DNA of 64,000 nucleotides from Procambarus clarkii. Its lineage: Eukaryota; Arthropoda; Malacostraca; Decapoda; Cambaridae. The position numbers and the translations under genes are program-made. The notes under the pieces are model-generated. The model saw nothing but the letters and a program-made list of their open reading frames with translations, did no database searches and was not told the DNA's origin. Below are positions 20,528 to 37,100 of this stretch, in pieces. The stretch spans positions 33,809,689 through 33,873,688 of the forward strand of contig NC_091198.1 in the NCBI RefSeq assembly GCF_040958095.1, given 5' to 3'. Within the stretch, counting starts at the first letter, position 1. The number at the start of each line of letters is the position of its first letter.

Positions 20528-23470
20528 CCTACCTTACCTCTCTATTGTCAACCCATGTATGTTTTTTTTTTTTTTTGTTTGTTTTTCAAATCAACGCTGT
20601 TTTAATGTAATTTTCTGTAATAATTTGTAATTGTATTTGTGCTGTTTTTCAACAATGTTCCCCCCTCTTTTACCTCTATTTTTATTTGTACTCAACGCAT
20701 TTTTTTCTTTTTACCCATTAGTTTTAAGCTTTAGTCAGTAGTGTTTTTTCCTGCCCGAAACGCTTTGCGTAATAGTGGCTTTAGGCATTGTATGTACTAG
20801 CTCTTATCTATAAAGCCAACAAACTTTGTAAAATCTCTTTATGTATGTACCTTTGCCTAAATAAAAATTATTATTATTATATTATTATTATTAATTTAGT
20901 GTTTTTTTTAGGCAGTCCACGACTTTCTTCTGTAAGAATATTCTTACTGTAGGGTGAAATGTCTAATTTGTAGAGAGCAAGCATGGTGTCTCGCCAGACT
21001 GTGAACACATCAGCTAGCAATCCTGTGTCCACTTTGAGGTAAAGAAGCAGATACTCCCCTATGTTGTGACATTTAGCCAAATCAAAAATTTCTAAGGCTT
21101 GTTTATAATCTGTTTCTGACAACTCTTCGTCTTTTAGTGTATTGTAAAACTTATCGCGAGAAGGGAGGTGTGGTTCATCTAACACACTCATAGAGGATAA
21201 ATAATCATAGCAGAATGATTGTTTACCCTTGAGTAGTTTTGGGATGGCCGCTTTATTTACACCTTTTAACATAGCCAAAGTGAATGTGGTAGGTTTCCCA
21301 CTATCAATATGATCCTTGGCTATTCTTCCTAGCGAGCCGTTGAGAAGGGCTAAACTATCCAAAAATCTTAAGTTGTTCACATCAACTTTCATAAATTTAA
21401 ATCCATCCTTGGCTAATATATCTATTTCACTTCCTGGTCTATCTCTCATCTCGTTTAGGATTACTCCTAAATCATAGGAAGCGTTGTGTGAAAATGTGTA
21501 TAGGAACTTGTATGAATTTATACATTGCAAATTACATCTATCACAGTAAGCTGCTTGATAATTGTGGAATCTTACTGTGTGGTCGTGATGACGGACTTTG
21601 ATTACATCTTCTCCGTTAAAAGGTACATCACAGAGTTCACAGGCTGTTTTTGTCTCAAATAGTGCCTGCTGTTGCTGAGACATGTGAAGTTCATAGGATA
21701 CTAGCCCCTTCTTGATTCGTGCCCATGACGCTTCTAGCGTGGTTATAAAGTAATTGGCCGCATCTTTACCCAAATAAGTATCTTTCTCAACAATATTCTT
21801 CTGTCTGTCAATGATGATGTACGCATACGCCACTGCGTTGTGACGTGTTTCTATCATTCCCTTAGGGTTCGAGCGGTCTAACATGCACTCAAAGTCATAA
21901 AAGCACATGTGACTAGGACCATATCCCCGTCCATAGTTACGGAAAGTAATCTTCCTCTCTGGTGGGTAGAATTTGAGAGTCTGATGTACTTTGCATGTAC
22001 TTTCATGACTCTGCATGCTATCTGCTGGGAGTGATATCAAACAACAATGACAAAAGCTCTGATGACTTGGGATGCGATCTCCATGATCTCGCATATTACG
22101 TACATATTGGTTAAAATCCTTAATTAATACTAAGTGTTGAGCTTCCAACATCAGCAGTGGTATGATGTCTGTATACCCACCTCTTCCCTTCCTAGCTAGT
22201 GTAATGTAGTGTCGTTGTTGTCTATCATTTTCATCTCTTTCTAGTGAATAGATGAATATACTGACTTTATTCATTTTCTCTACCTTGTGAATATCCTCGA
22301 ATGTTACTGCAGAATTGACATCAGCTGGCCAATTAATGTGTCTGAGACACCAACTAGCATTCACAGATCTAGCGCGAATATTATCTAGGTGCATCCCCTT
22401 AGCTAAACATTTATAAGCTGCAACACACTGCATAAGGCAAATATCAGCCTCTCCCTCTGGATTGAAAACCAATTTTTTTCCACGCAAGCCTTCAGGATAG
22501 TCTACATGCGAGCCTAATCTTATCGGGTGTTCAATCTGACCACAGTTAATGTAAAACCCGGTGAACCGCTCAACCAAGACATTGGACCCCTCCCTCGCTT
22601 CCAGGTACTGGGATATTTTCCCGGTCAATTCGTCAGCCCAAAAATCAATAAGAGTTTCTACTTCCTCAAGAGTAATTCTTCGCCCCTCACCTCGTATGGG
22701 GAAGCCGTCGTTATTTATAGGATCCAATAGATTATCCTCCCCGTCTTGTTGTACATTTAAATTTCGCACAATTAGAGTGACGTCTGGGTAAATTAGGAGG
22801 AATGGGTGTTGTGGAGAGAAAAGGGCGCGTATCTCATTAATGAAAAAATCCCTGTATGTTCTCAGATAGAGTCCTGGGAAGGTGTTAACATGTTCTGGTA
22901 TGGAGAATGAAAGCCGGACATAACTGCCGTTATAGTTATCAATTCGATCCAGCAGCTGAGGTTGAATTTCTAGGGCAGGTGGAGGAGAGGGAGAGAGAGG
23001 TGGTGGGGGTGATGGGAGAGGGCTAGGAGGGGTGGGGGGTGGTGATAGCCCTCCCCCTCCGAAATGAATGGGGGAGAGTGCCCGGTCAGCTATTACGCCA
23101 GACGGTGCTAAGCAGTCCGAATTGACAGACGCTTGCGAGTCAAGGTCACGCTCTGCTGAGCTGTCGTCTGAGTCACTGTCTGTGATGTTAATGGTACTGT
23201 TCTCACCACTGCTGCTGCTGCTGATGCTGCTGATGCTGTTGCTGCTGATGCTGTTGCTGCTGCTGCTGTCGCTGATTGATTGGGGTATGGGGCTGGGGGA
23301 GGAACGGGGGGTTGAGTGAGCGCGTGAACGTGCCCTCCCCTCCCCGTGAGTTCAGGGGTGAGACCCGGATGTGGGTAAAGTCCACTCTGCTGTGTCACTC
23401 TCACAGCCACTGCTCTCAGCACTGCTCTCAGCACTGGTGGATGCCAAATCTATGCACAGCGGTGTGTCGT

Positions 23471-23748
<278 letters not shown>

Positions 23749-24182
23749 TTATGCCATGGTGAAGGGGTTGAGCAGGTGAGTGGGTATGAATCCGTAATAT
23801 TGTGTTAACAGGATGAGATATGGTCTCGTAGCCCCCCATCTGGCGGCGTGGCTGACCTTGATGAAGGGGGTGTGGGTGCCCGCGAGTGAGATCTGCTCTC
23901 CTTAGCTCCGTGTGGGAGGAACGGGGTATAGACTCGATGGCGTCTATGTTCCCTCCGTCGATTGAGGTAGGGATTATAACCTGAAATGGAATAAATGATA
24001 TTCAGCACGGGTGAATGGGGAAAAATATGTTTATTATGCATGTGTGTTCGCTTGCAATGGGATGAAATACAGATACGAGAAGTATATTTTTATATGTTAC
24101 CTACGTTTATGTGAAGTTTCATTCCGGCGATGACCTCCTCGCGGGGCAGGTGAGCAATAAGGACACTTCACGGTTTTGTAAA
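23749..24182 (-). other. Candidate leader exons upstream of PolB
   Basis: Two possible minus-strand exons have good borders: 24182-24101 (acceptor tttcag, donor tag|gtaaca) and 23980-23749 (acceptor ccatttcag, donor |gtaagt). Joined, they would give either a short Arg/Pro-rich peptide beginning at an ATG in the first exon and stopping at about 23805, or a leader for the PolB ATG at 23839. I cannot choose between these without transcripts. Confidence 0.4.
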
Positions 24183-24336
24183 CTGAAATTGGAAAGAACA
24201 TATTTAACTGTGTGGAATGTAATAGCCCGAATGAGTAAATATTCTCACACTATAGTAGTTTACACACGCGATATTTCACCTGTGGATGCCATAAAATGAA
24301 CTGTGGAATATTAAATAAGAATAACACTCACGGTTA

Positions 24337-24492
24337 TCACAGAAAAATCTGCTGACATCGCTTGCATTTGATGTCGTAATGTCCTAGGGGCGGTTTTTCA
24401 CAGCTCGCGCATTGCAGCCGACACAGTTGATTTGGCGATGGAATATAAAACACTCCGCATTTCATGCAGGCTGTAGAGCTTCGCCTTTCCAT
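24337..24492 (-). CDS. Small zinc-ribbon-like protein, 51 residues
   Basis: ATG at 24492, TGA at 24337. It has three CxxC pairs: CMKC (residues 9-12), CASC (28-31) and CKRC (43-46), plus an extra Cys at 24, a pattern expected of a zinc ribbon or treble-clef fold. It is the gene closest to the right TIR and would be transcribed first on the minus strand. A consensus donor (GTGAGTG) begins 5 bp after the stop. Not recognised as a known Polinton protein; a regulator or nucleic-acid-binding role is a guess. Confidence 0.55.
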   Translation of the reverse strand: MERRSSTACMKCGVFYIPSPNQLCRLQCASCEKPPLGHYDIKCKRCQQIFL

Positions 24493-24591
24493 GACATGGA
24501 GCTGTATGGTGAGTGTGTGTAGCGGATGAAGTCTCGCAGGGAACTGGCGGCGCGTTTGTGTGTGAGGGGAGGGAAACGACCCGGGTCAAAT

Positions 24592-25802
<1,211 letters not shown>

Positions 25803-25981
25803 TGTAACAAACTAGGCTGTTGTAAGAATTATTCCAGAAGGTTCCAGAAGTTTCGGGTAGGGACCTGACCTCTCAACGCACATTCCCCTGGGGATTAGCA
25901 GGTCTGAGTCACAAATGGCGGGCGTCTCTGTTCATAGTTGCGTATATTGAATCATCCTATAGTATACAGTAATTTAGAGAA
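25803..25981 (+). repeat. Gypsy 5' LTR, truncated
   Basis: About 179 bp identical or nearly so to the first part of the 3' LTR (28970-29148), ending at atttagagaa. The next bases belong to the pol frame, where a matching short motif (aatttagagaa) could have supported recombination. Confidence 0.85.
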
Positions 25982-26924
25982 CAGATATGTGTTGGTGCTA
26001 GTTGACCATCTGTCTAGATACACTACACTAGTTGCATTACCTCAGAAGGATTCTCGTACGGTTGCAGATGCGTTCTTGCGTAGGTTCGTTACTGTATTCG
26101 GACCTCCTAAAGTTTTAGTCTCTGACCGGGGTCAAGAATTCAATGGGAATATATTTAGAGAAGTTTGTAAGATTTTAGAGACAACTTCGGCTTTTACAAC
26201 AGCCTACCACCCACAAGCAAACGGAATGACGGAACGGACTAATCGTTCAGTCAAGGATATGCTTGCAATCCTTGCTGAACATGATGCAAACATCTGGGAT
26301 GAACACCTACCCTATGTTCAGTTCGCCTTGAATACTGCCATCCACCAATCAATTAACACCCAACCACTTCATTTGTTTACTGGTAATTCATGCAATTTCC
26401 CCTCAGGTCTGCTTAACAGACATAATGTTGCATACGGGGAGGACTATCCTTCAGAGGTCCTTGGAAAAATGAGAAATGCATGGAATATTGCAGCTGAAGC
26501 GTCCAAGAAGGCACGGACTCGGTATGCTCATTTTTATGACTAGAAAGTGCGCCCTCTTGAGTTGACGGAAGGAGGCCTCGTATTGAGAGTGAATGAGGCT
26601 GCGCCCGCCAATCAGAGCAGGAAACTAGCTCCGAGGTGGCGAGGACCATATAGAGTAATTAAAAGGGCGGGGCCGGTTAATCTTGTTATAAAAGGAGTGT
26701 TCGAGGACCAGGTGGAAAGGACAATTCATGTGAATAAATTTAAACATTATCATGCTAGAGAGGAATTAGAACTGCCTTCAGCGGGTCTAGTTCCTGACTC
26801 AGCAGTGCTGACTCGTGGCTTCACCGACGAGTCAGAAGATGAGGATGACCCTCTGTCATCGCTCATCAGTAGTCAGGTGCAGTCTCGCCACCCTATGGTG
26901 ACGAGATCTCGCGCTGTACAGTAA
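25982..26924 (+). pseudogene. Gypsy integrase and pol C terminus, one in-frame TAG
   Basis: Integrase core with D,D35E: Asp in VLVDHLSRY, Asp in VSDRGQEFNG, Glu in ANGMTERTN. After TAG at 26541-26543 the same frame continues through a GPY/F-like module (WRGPYRVIKRAG) to ...MVTRSRAVQ and the stop at 26922-26924. The N-terminal zinc-binding part and all earlier pol domains are lost. The copy at 32821-33763 has the same TAG. Confidence 0.88.
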
Positions 26925-28969
26925 AGTAACTTCCCTGGTTAGTATAATTTAGTATTCATTAGATTTTCCTGTAAAGGCAATGAGGTGTACTATGTCTATA
27001 CTTGACTCAGGTAGCAACTTTTACTGTGCTCTGGGGTTCCACCTCCACCAAACCCAGAGTATATCTATGCTTCCGCTGTGTTGTGTCTGTCTGTTCCCAG
27101 GTCTGATTGGTACACCGACCCAGTTGTTCCAGCCACACGTGAACCCTTGTCTGTAAAGACCGAGGGGGGAGGCACGTTACACAAAGCCCTCCCCCCACCA
27201 GACCCAGTAACTCATACATCAGTTACTTTGGAGATGAGTGACTGTCCAAGAGTCACCCGGCCGACGTCTCACGTCACTAACGAGGTTGTCAGGGCCAGCG
27301 AGCTGTCCACATTATAGCAGTCACCGGAGGTGCCATACAACGCCGGGGTAGCTGTCTCGAGATCACCACTACCCACCTGCTGCGTCATCAAGACTGCAGC
27401 CATTCCAGCAGTGTTGAAGGAGAGGTCAAGAAATGGAAAGCACGTAGCAGTACTCAAGAATTTCGCCGGAAGATTAATGATTACGTCATCTGAAGTAACA
27501 AGAAAGCGGAAATAAGGCGATCACAGGTGGAAGGCACGGTTTCCCTACAGAGTAACGGGACTCGCCAATAGAAGGTCGCAAAATTGTCTCCTTTGGCCTA
27601 AAGTCGGCGGTACGAGGGTATACACAGTGGTGTTTACGGCCTAGTAACCTGGTGACATCAAGAAACGCCTGAGATGACGTGAGCAATGATGGAAGACGAG
27701 ATTCACCTGTTCTGCAAACAAGCAACCCGCCTCTACGACCTTCTGACACCACTCCTGCTAAGAGACACCGTTGGTACATCCAGTCCTGCTCTGCTGTGGT
27801 TATCTGCGCCGTCAAGTTTAACATCAAGACTGTTGTGTGAACTGTGATTGATACGAAGGCGTGGGGACTGTCGAGAGCAAGATTAATGGCCGAAGTAACA
27901 GTATTCTACAGCTGTCACTTGGCACTCAGCTCTACTACACTCTGTCGTCATTCAGGAGTACCGGATGGGAGTACAAGAGGACCAGGTATTGATGTCTACA
28001 CATGGGGAGAAGCAAGATCGACATCGTAATCGTCAGCGACTACATTCAGCATCCAGCAGCATCGATTTTTTTTCTCGATTACTCAATATGAACAATTGAT
28101 ACAAACAACAAAGTGGCTCTGAACATCTGTGTAAAGAACATCTGGACACTTTTGTTTAAATGTTGAAAAACAGAGTTAGAATCACAATACTTTTTAAATG
28201 TTGACAAACAGATTTAAAATAATAATTCTGGTATAATATATGAAAATTTTACTCTATAAATTGGTCAGTAATCAAAATCGAAGCCCCTGTGACATTGTTT
28301 AAGCCCTGAACAAACGGTTATGGAAAATTATGTTGTGATACTTTTGCAGAATGTTTGAACACAGGAGAGGCGGACCAATATAAACATTGACAGTGAGTGA
28401 GAACACTTGGCTGTACAGTCAGCTGAAACCTGTGATATAGTATAAGAATTTTTGTTTATATTTTTAGATACATGTAATAAACATTAGGTGTGTTCCTTAA
28501 CATGTCAAGGTTGACATTGAGTGGGGAGTGGGTAGTACACGGATGTGTACCTGATAGTTCCGTAGTACGCTCCCGGACGACTGAAAGTTCAGTCTGAAGA
28601 TATAACTTTAATGTTTATGTTTGAGCACGGTGTGGCCGGCTCTAGAGGACACATGAACTTGGCTAGCGAAGAGCCAAGAGAGTTTAATAGCTAGTCTTTG
28701 ATGGCAGAGTAGGGACATGTTATTTAGCTATGTCAGTAAGGATAGGATGTATGTTTCCTGATATTGGAGGATTGCTATCAGTTGACAGCTGAGAAATTTA
28801 TGAAATGTGAACATGTTTATTATGATGTTGGACTATTATTTGTCAAAATTTTATTAGTTAGGTTAGCTTTTGTTTGTGGCATGAGTTGAATTGTGGGTTT
28901 GGATACTAAACCTCGTGATTTTTAACAAATTAACAAGGTTTACTAAGTGCTTGTGCGGGGGGGGGGGGT
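26925..28969 (+). other. Gypsy region between pol end and 3' LTR, no credible ORF
   Basis: About 2 kb without a convincing protein. The short frames in both orientations lack motifs and no env-like protein is seen. It ends in the G12 polypurine tract at 28957-28968. Confidence 0.65.
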
Positions 28970-30209
28970 TGTAACAAACTAGGCTGTTGTAAGAATTATT
29001 CCAGAAGGTTCCAGAAGTTTCGGGTAGGGACCTGACCTCTCAACGCACATTCCCCTGGGGATTAGCAGGTCTGAGTCACAAATGGCGGGCGTCTCTGTTC
29101 ATAGTTGCGTGTATTGAATCATCCTATAGTATACAGTAATTTAGAGAAATTAGCCTTTATTCATTTTGTATTAAAATGGTATTGTATAATATTCCTGGTT
29201 ACAATATCAAGAGTATTCTAATTATTGAGTTAAGTCACCATCAGTGACGTCACGAATCAGATCTAAGTTGTAAGGCGGAGTGACCGGCGGTCATAGGTCA
29301 TCAGAGTTGACGATGTCCACTATTTCTCGAAGTTCAATTAACCATTTTGGGGAACGGGAACAGCTCTGCCGTTAGATGCTTGTGTAATTTAATTTCAGTA
29401 AAATAATTCAACCAGTCTGGATCAATTCAGTACAAACAGAGGTTAATTGTTATAACTTAAACCTTGCTAAGTAACTGGGTAAGCGATGCGGAACAATACA
29501 ATGCTCTAGTCTGGGGTAGACCAGACGAGGATAGATCAGTGTGGACTCCAGATAAACTGGGGGAGGTCAACCCATCTTACCTCTCCCCCAAGACCAGCCC
29601 AACATCTTTAGCTGGTAACACGTAGAGGTATAGTTGCTATTTGTTATTTATAGGGATAGTCTTCTCATTTGCCGTTCAGGTCAAGTAGGGAGTGTTAAAG
29701 TGACAGGGAGTGAACTTATTTAGATTTTGTTTTAGTTTTTCTTTTAATAAATTAATTAGTTAATATTTTGCATTTTTATTGTTTCCATTTGGTTATGTTT
29801 ACTTGTCCTGGTCACGTGGTCCACACGAGGCAGAGTTGAATTGGGCGCCGATTCTAACATCGAATCGGAATTCATCATTACCGTGTAATTTATTCCACAT
29901 TCAAGGTCATCAGTTATAGTGGGGATCAAGCCCCAAGGTTGATTAATTCGCATGATCGATCCAGACCTCGATCATTGCTGTGTTACTGGTCTGGTGGTGG
30001 CGGCGGAGGCGACTCTAGGGTTTTGCTCAAAGCCTAGGTCACGTCATACTGGGTGTAGAATCCTAAGTCGGTCAATCGTCTTAGGACCACGTGGCGTGGA
30101 GTTGGCTTTGGTAAAAGTTTTGGAGTCCCTTGTAGAGAATAAAGAGTAAGAATACGGGTAGGGGGGAGAAGAAGGAAAGATAAGTAGAGAAACCCCTACC
30201 CTTGTTACA
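28970..30209 (+). repeat. Gypsy 3' LTR, 1240 bp
   Basis: TGTAAC at the start, GTTACA at the end, with a polypurine tract before it and the TSD CCAT after it. A possible polyadenylation region contains aataaatt near 29746. The minus-strand frames within are not supported. Confidence 0.88.
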
Positions 30210-30213
30210 CCAT

Positions 30214-30559
30214 CCCTAGGGAAAGAATTAACCATAAACAGGTATAGCTTATCTTAGAATGGTCAAAGAGGATTAAGCGGTCAGAGAATAAGGATGAAAG
30301 ATTAAAGAAAAGCCTCATGAACACACAATATATGAATATACAATTATAATGAGACATTGTAAGCCTCTCTATCAGAGTTGTTTCTTAAACTGTTGTGCAA
30401 TATTATAACTTAAAAATGGATCAAGTTTGTACATACCAGTACTAACATTAAGAAGATTTGGACACTGACTGATTAGAGCAGACTCAATCAAATTCCGTTC
30501 CACGAAATCCCCACAATTGGTAATGCTTTTTGCCCCATTCCAGTTAATATTGTGATCGC
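30214..30559 (-). mobile_element. PLE-B 3' region: GIY-YIG C-terminal part and 3' UTR
   Basis: Continues 25643-25802 once the Gypsy element is removed. On the minus strand, 30559-30372 is open and encodes a segment with DHNINWNGAKSI and ERNLIESALI, ending ...QQFKKQL. This resembles the C-terminal part of PLE endonuclease proteins but is clearly different from PLE-A. The frame differs from the RT frame upstream. Confidence 0.6.
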
Positions 30560-30573
30560 ATAAACTCGTATGT

Positions 30574-31284
30574 TTTTCTGGTTTTATAGTAAATCGTCAG
30601 TTGTATCCTCTGATTTTTGTCTGTAGGGATAACGTTTCTATTAACAATATCTTTCAGGACCCTTTCCTCCGTTTTATGAGCTGTGGAAAAGAAGTTCCTG
30701 TAAAATAGTCTAATAGGGGGTATAGGTGTTGTGTTAGTTGTCTCTTCAGAGGTTGCATGGCTTTTCACTTTCCTTCTTATGATGTCTTCGACGAAACCAT
30801 TGGAGAAGCCGTTATTGACTAGGACCTGCCTTACCCTACAGAGTTCTTCGTCGACTTGCTTCCATTCTGAGCTGTGGCTGAGAGCACGGTCGACATATGC
30901 GTTAACAACACTCCTCTTGTACCTGTCTGGGCAGTCGCTGTTGGCATTTAGGCACATTCCTATGTTTGTTTCCTTAGTGTAGACTGCAGTGTGGAAACCT
31001 CCGCCCTTTTCCATGACTGTTACATCTAGAAAGGGCAGCTTCCCATCCTTTTCCATCTCGTAAGTGAAACGCAGCACGGAACTCTGCTCAAATGCCTCCT
31101 TCAGCTCCTGCAGATGTCTGACATCAGGTACCTGTGTAAAAATGTCGTCAACATACCTGCAGTATATGGCCGGTTTCAAGTTCATGTCGACTAAGACTTT
31201 TTGCTCGATGGTACCCATGTAGAAGTTTGCAAACAGGACACCTAGGGGAGAACCCATGGCGACCCCATCTACTTGCTTATACAT
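30574..31284 (-). pseudogene. PLE-A reverse transcriptase C-terminal half, fused to a PLE-B tail
   Basis: RT motifs DGVAMGSPLGVLFANFYM and YCRYVDDIF (catalytic Asp pair), then GKLPFLDVTV and NANSDCPDRYKRS. After YYKTRKT the sequence leaves PLE-A and enters PLE-B out of frame (spurious end YEFMRSQY). The native N terminus is missing; the copy is truncated at 31284 at the centre of a head-to-head dimer. Confidence 0.85.
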
Positions 31285-31852
31285 GTGCCCTATACCCCCT
31301 ATTAGACTATTTTACAGGAACTTCTTTTCCACAGCTCATAAAACGGAGGAAACGGTCCTGAAAGATATTGTTAATAGAAACGTTATCCCTACAGACAAAA
31401 ATCAGAGGATACAACTGACGATTTACTATAAAACCAGAAAAACGGCCAGCCTACTCATGAGAAACTCTCCAGACACAAAACAGAACGCTTTAAAAGAGAC
31501 TAACGTCGTCTATGCCTTCAAATGCCCTCTTGGGGACTGTAAGCTCCAAAAAACCCAGTATATAGGCAAGACAACAACATCTCTTTCTAGGCGTTTAACG
31601 ATGCATAAGCAACAGGGCTCCATTAAGGAACATATAATCTCTTCCCACAACCAAACCATCGCCAGAGAAATCCTAGTAAACAACACAGAAATCATCGATA
31701 GATACAGCGATAGCAGGCGGCTTGACGTTTGCGAGGCACTACACATCAAGAAGTCAACACCAGCAATCAACAGCCAATTATTGCACAACTATATTCTACC
31801 CACCTCAAGACTCCGCTCCAATATAGAAGCATCAAGAAATATGGACCAATAG
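31285..31852 (+). pseudogene. PLE-A linker and GIY-YIG endonuclease domain, 5'-truncated
   Basis: Frame open from the dimer centre through PIPPIRLFYRNFF, TQYIGKTTTSLSRRL and ...RNMDQ. It is inverted relative to the copy ending at 31284 and almost identical to 36533-37100. Lacks the RT. Confidence 0.85.
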
Positions 31853-35547
<3,695 letters not shown>

Positions 35548-35554
35548 TGATTTC

Positions 35555-35581
35555 AACACAGAAATCGATGATTTCTGTGTT
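35555..35581. repeat. Perfect short palindrome at a rearrangement junction
   Basis: Arms aacacagaaatc and gatttctgtgtt are 12-bp perfect reverse complements with a 3-bp loop. The right arm belongs to PLE-A. The left arm has no counterpart in the Gypsy copy, so it looks like a fold-back copy made at the junction. Confidence 0.85.
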
Positions 35582-36532
35582 GTTTACTAGGATTTCTCTG
35601 GCGATGGTTTGGTTGTGGGAAGAGATTATATGTTCCTTAATGGAGCCCTGTTGCTTATGCATCGTTAAACGCCTAGAAAGAGATGTTGTTGTCTTGCCTA
35701 TATACTGGGTTTTTTGGAGCTTACAGTCCCCAAGAGGGCATTTGAAGGCATAGACGACGTTAGTCTCTTTTAAAGCGTTCTGTTTTGTGTCTGGAGAGTT
35801 TCTCATGAGTAGGCTGGCCGTTTTTCTGGTTTTATAGTAAATCGTCAGTTGTATCCTCTGATTTTTGTCTGTAGGGATAACGTTTCTATTAACAATATCT
35901 TTCAGGACCCTTTCCTCCGTTTTATGAGCTGTGGAAAAGAAGTTCCTGTAAAATAGTCTAATAGGGGGTATAGGTGTTGTGTTAGTTGTCTCTTCAGTGG
36001 TTGCATGGCTTTTCACTTTCCTTCTTATGATGTCTTCGATGAAACCATTGGAGAAGCCGTTATTGACTAGGACCTGCCTTACCCTGCAGAGTTCTTCGTC
36101 GACTTGCTTCCATTCTGAGCTGTGGCTGAGAGCACGGTCGACATATGCGTTAACAACACTCCTCTTGTACCTGTCTGGGCAGTCGCTGTTGGCATTTAGG
36201 CACATTCCTATGTTTGTTTCCTTAGTGTAGACTGCAGTGTGGAAACCTCCGCCCTTTTCCATGACTGTTACATCTAGAAAGGGCAGCTTCCCATCCTTTT
36301 CCATCTCGTAAGTGAAACGCAGCACGGAACTCTGCTCAAATGCCTCCTTCAGCTCCTGCAGATGTCTGACATCAGGTACCTGTGTAAAAATGTCGTCAAC
36401 ATACCTGCAGTATATGGCCGGTTTCAAGTTCATGTCGACTAAGACTTTTTGCTCGATGGTACCCATGTAGAAGTTTGCAAACAGGACACCTAGGGGAGAA
36501 CCCATGGCGACCCCATCTACTTGCTTATACAT
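35567..36532 (-). pseudogene. PLE-A reverse transcriptase plus GIY-YIG, 5' and 3' truncated
   Basis: The longest continuous PLE-A frame here: RT (DGVAMGSPLGVLF, YVDD) through linker to GIY-YIG (TQYIGKTTTSLSRRL) up to NNTEIID, then junction sequence read spuriously to 35447. It shows the native order RT then GIY-YIG, which the chimeric copy at 30574-31284 has lost. Confidence 0.88.
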
Positions 36533-37100
36533 GTGCCCTATACCCCCTATTAGACTATTTTACAGGAACTTCTTTTCCACAGCTCATAAAACGGAGGAAA
36601 CGGTCCTGAAAGATATTGTTAATAGAAACGTTATCCCTACAGACAAAAATCAGAGGATACAACTGACGATTTACTATAAAACCAGAAAAACGGCCAGCCT
36701 ACTCATGAGAAACTCTCCAGACACAAAACAGAACGCTTTAAAAGAGACTAACGTCGTCTATGCCTTCAAATGCCCTCTTGGGGACTGTAAGCTCCAAAAA
36801 ACCCAGTATATAGGCAAGACAACAACATCTCTTTCTAGGCGTTTAACGATGCATAAGCAACAGGGCTCCATTAAGGAACATATAATCTCTTCCCACAACC
36901 AAACCATCGCCAGAGAAATCCTAGTAAACAACACAGAAATCATCGATAGATACAGCGATAGCAGGCGGCTTGACGTTTGCGAGGCACTACACATCAAGAA
37001 GTCAACACCAGCAATCAACAGCCAATTATTGCACAACTATATTCTACCCACCTCAAGACTCCGCTCCAATATAGAAGCATCAAGAAATATGGACCAATAG
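36533..37100 (+). pseudogene. PLE-A linker and GIY-YIG domain, 5'-truncated, second unit
   Basis: Head-to-head with 35567-36532, at a constant 5248-bp offset from 31285-31852 and apparently identical. The frame runs to the ...RNMDQ stop at 37100. Confidence 0.88.

Larger units (their letters stand above)
17598..20893 (+). mobile_element. LINE inserted in PolB (5'-truncated), itself carrying a nested LINE
   Basis: Same family as 1627-6950 but plus strand, starting inside ORF2 (…NPWLTKGILK). The outer copy comprises 17598-17852 and 18830-20893, ending in an (ATT)n tail. Inside it a second 5'-truncated copy (17853-18829) is flanked by the 5-bp duplication AACAA. The outer copy's ORF2 is open from 18835 to 20527. 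Its 3' end matches the tail at 61325-61605 closely. Confidence 0.9.
25803..30209 (+). mobile_element. Ty3/Gypsy LTR retrotransposon, internally deleted, TSD CCAT
   Basis: It begins TGTAAC at 25803 and ends GTTACA at 30209, flanked by CCAT at 25799-25802 and 30210-30213. The 5' LTR is cut after ~179 bp and fused to the integrase region of pol; gag, protease, RT and RNase H are missing. A 12-G run (28957-28968) acts as polypurine tract just before the 3' LTR. The partial copy at 32642-35547 shares the deletion, so the deletion predates that duplication. Confidence 0.88.

Noticed and set aside
23108..23434. 108-codon Ala-rich and 60-codon Gln-rich minus-strand ORFs
   Set aside because: They are other-frame readings of the CAG/CTG-type run in the PolB N-terminal extension. 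The Ser-rich frame is the one continuous with PolB.
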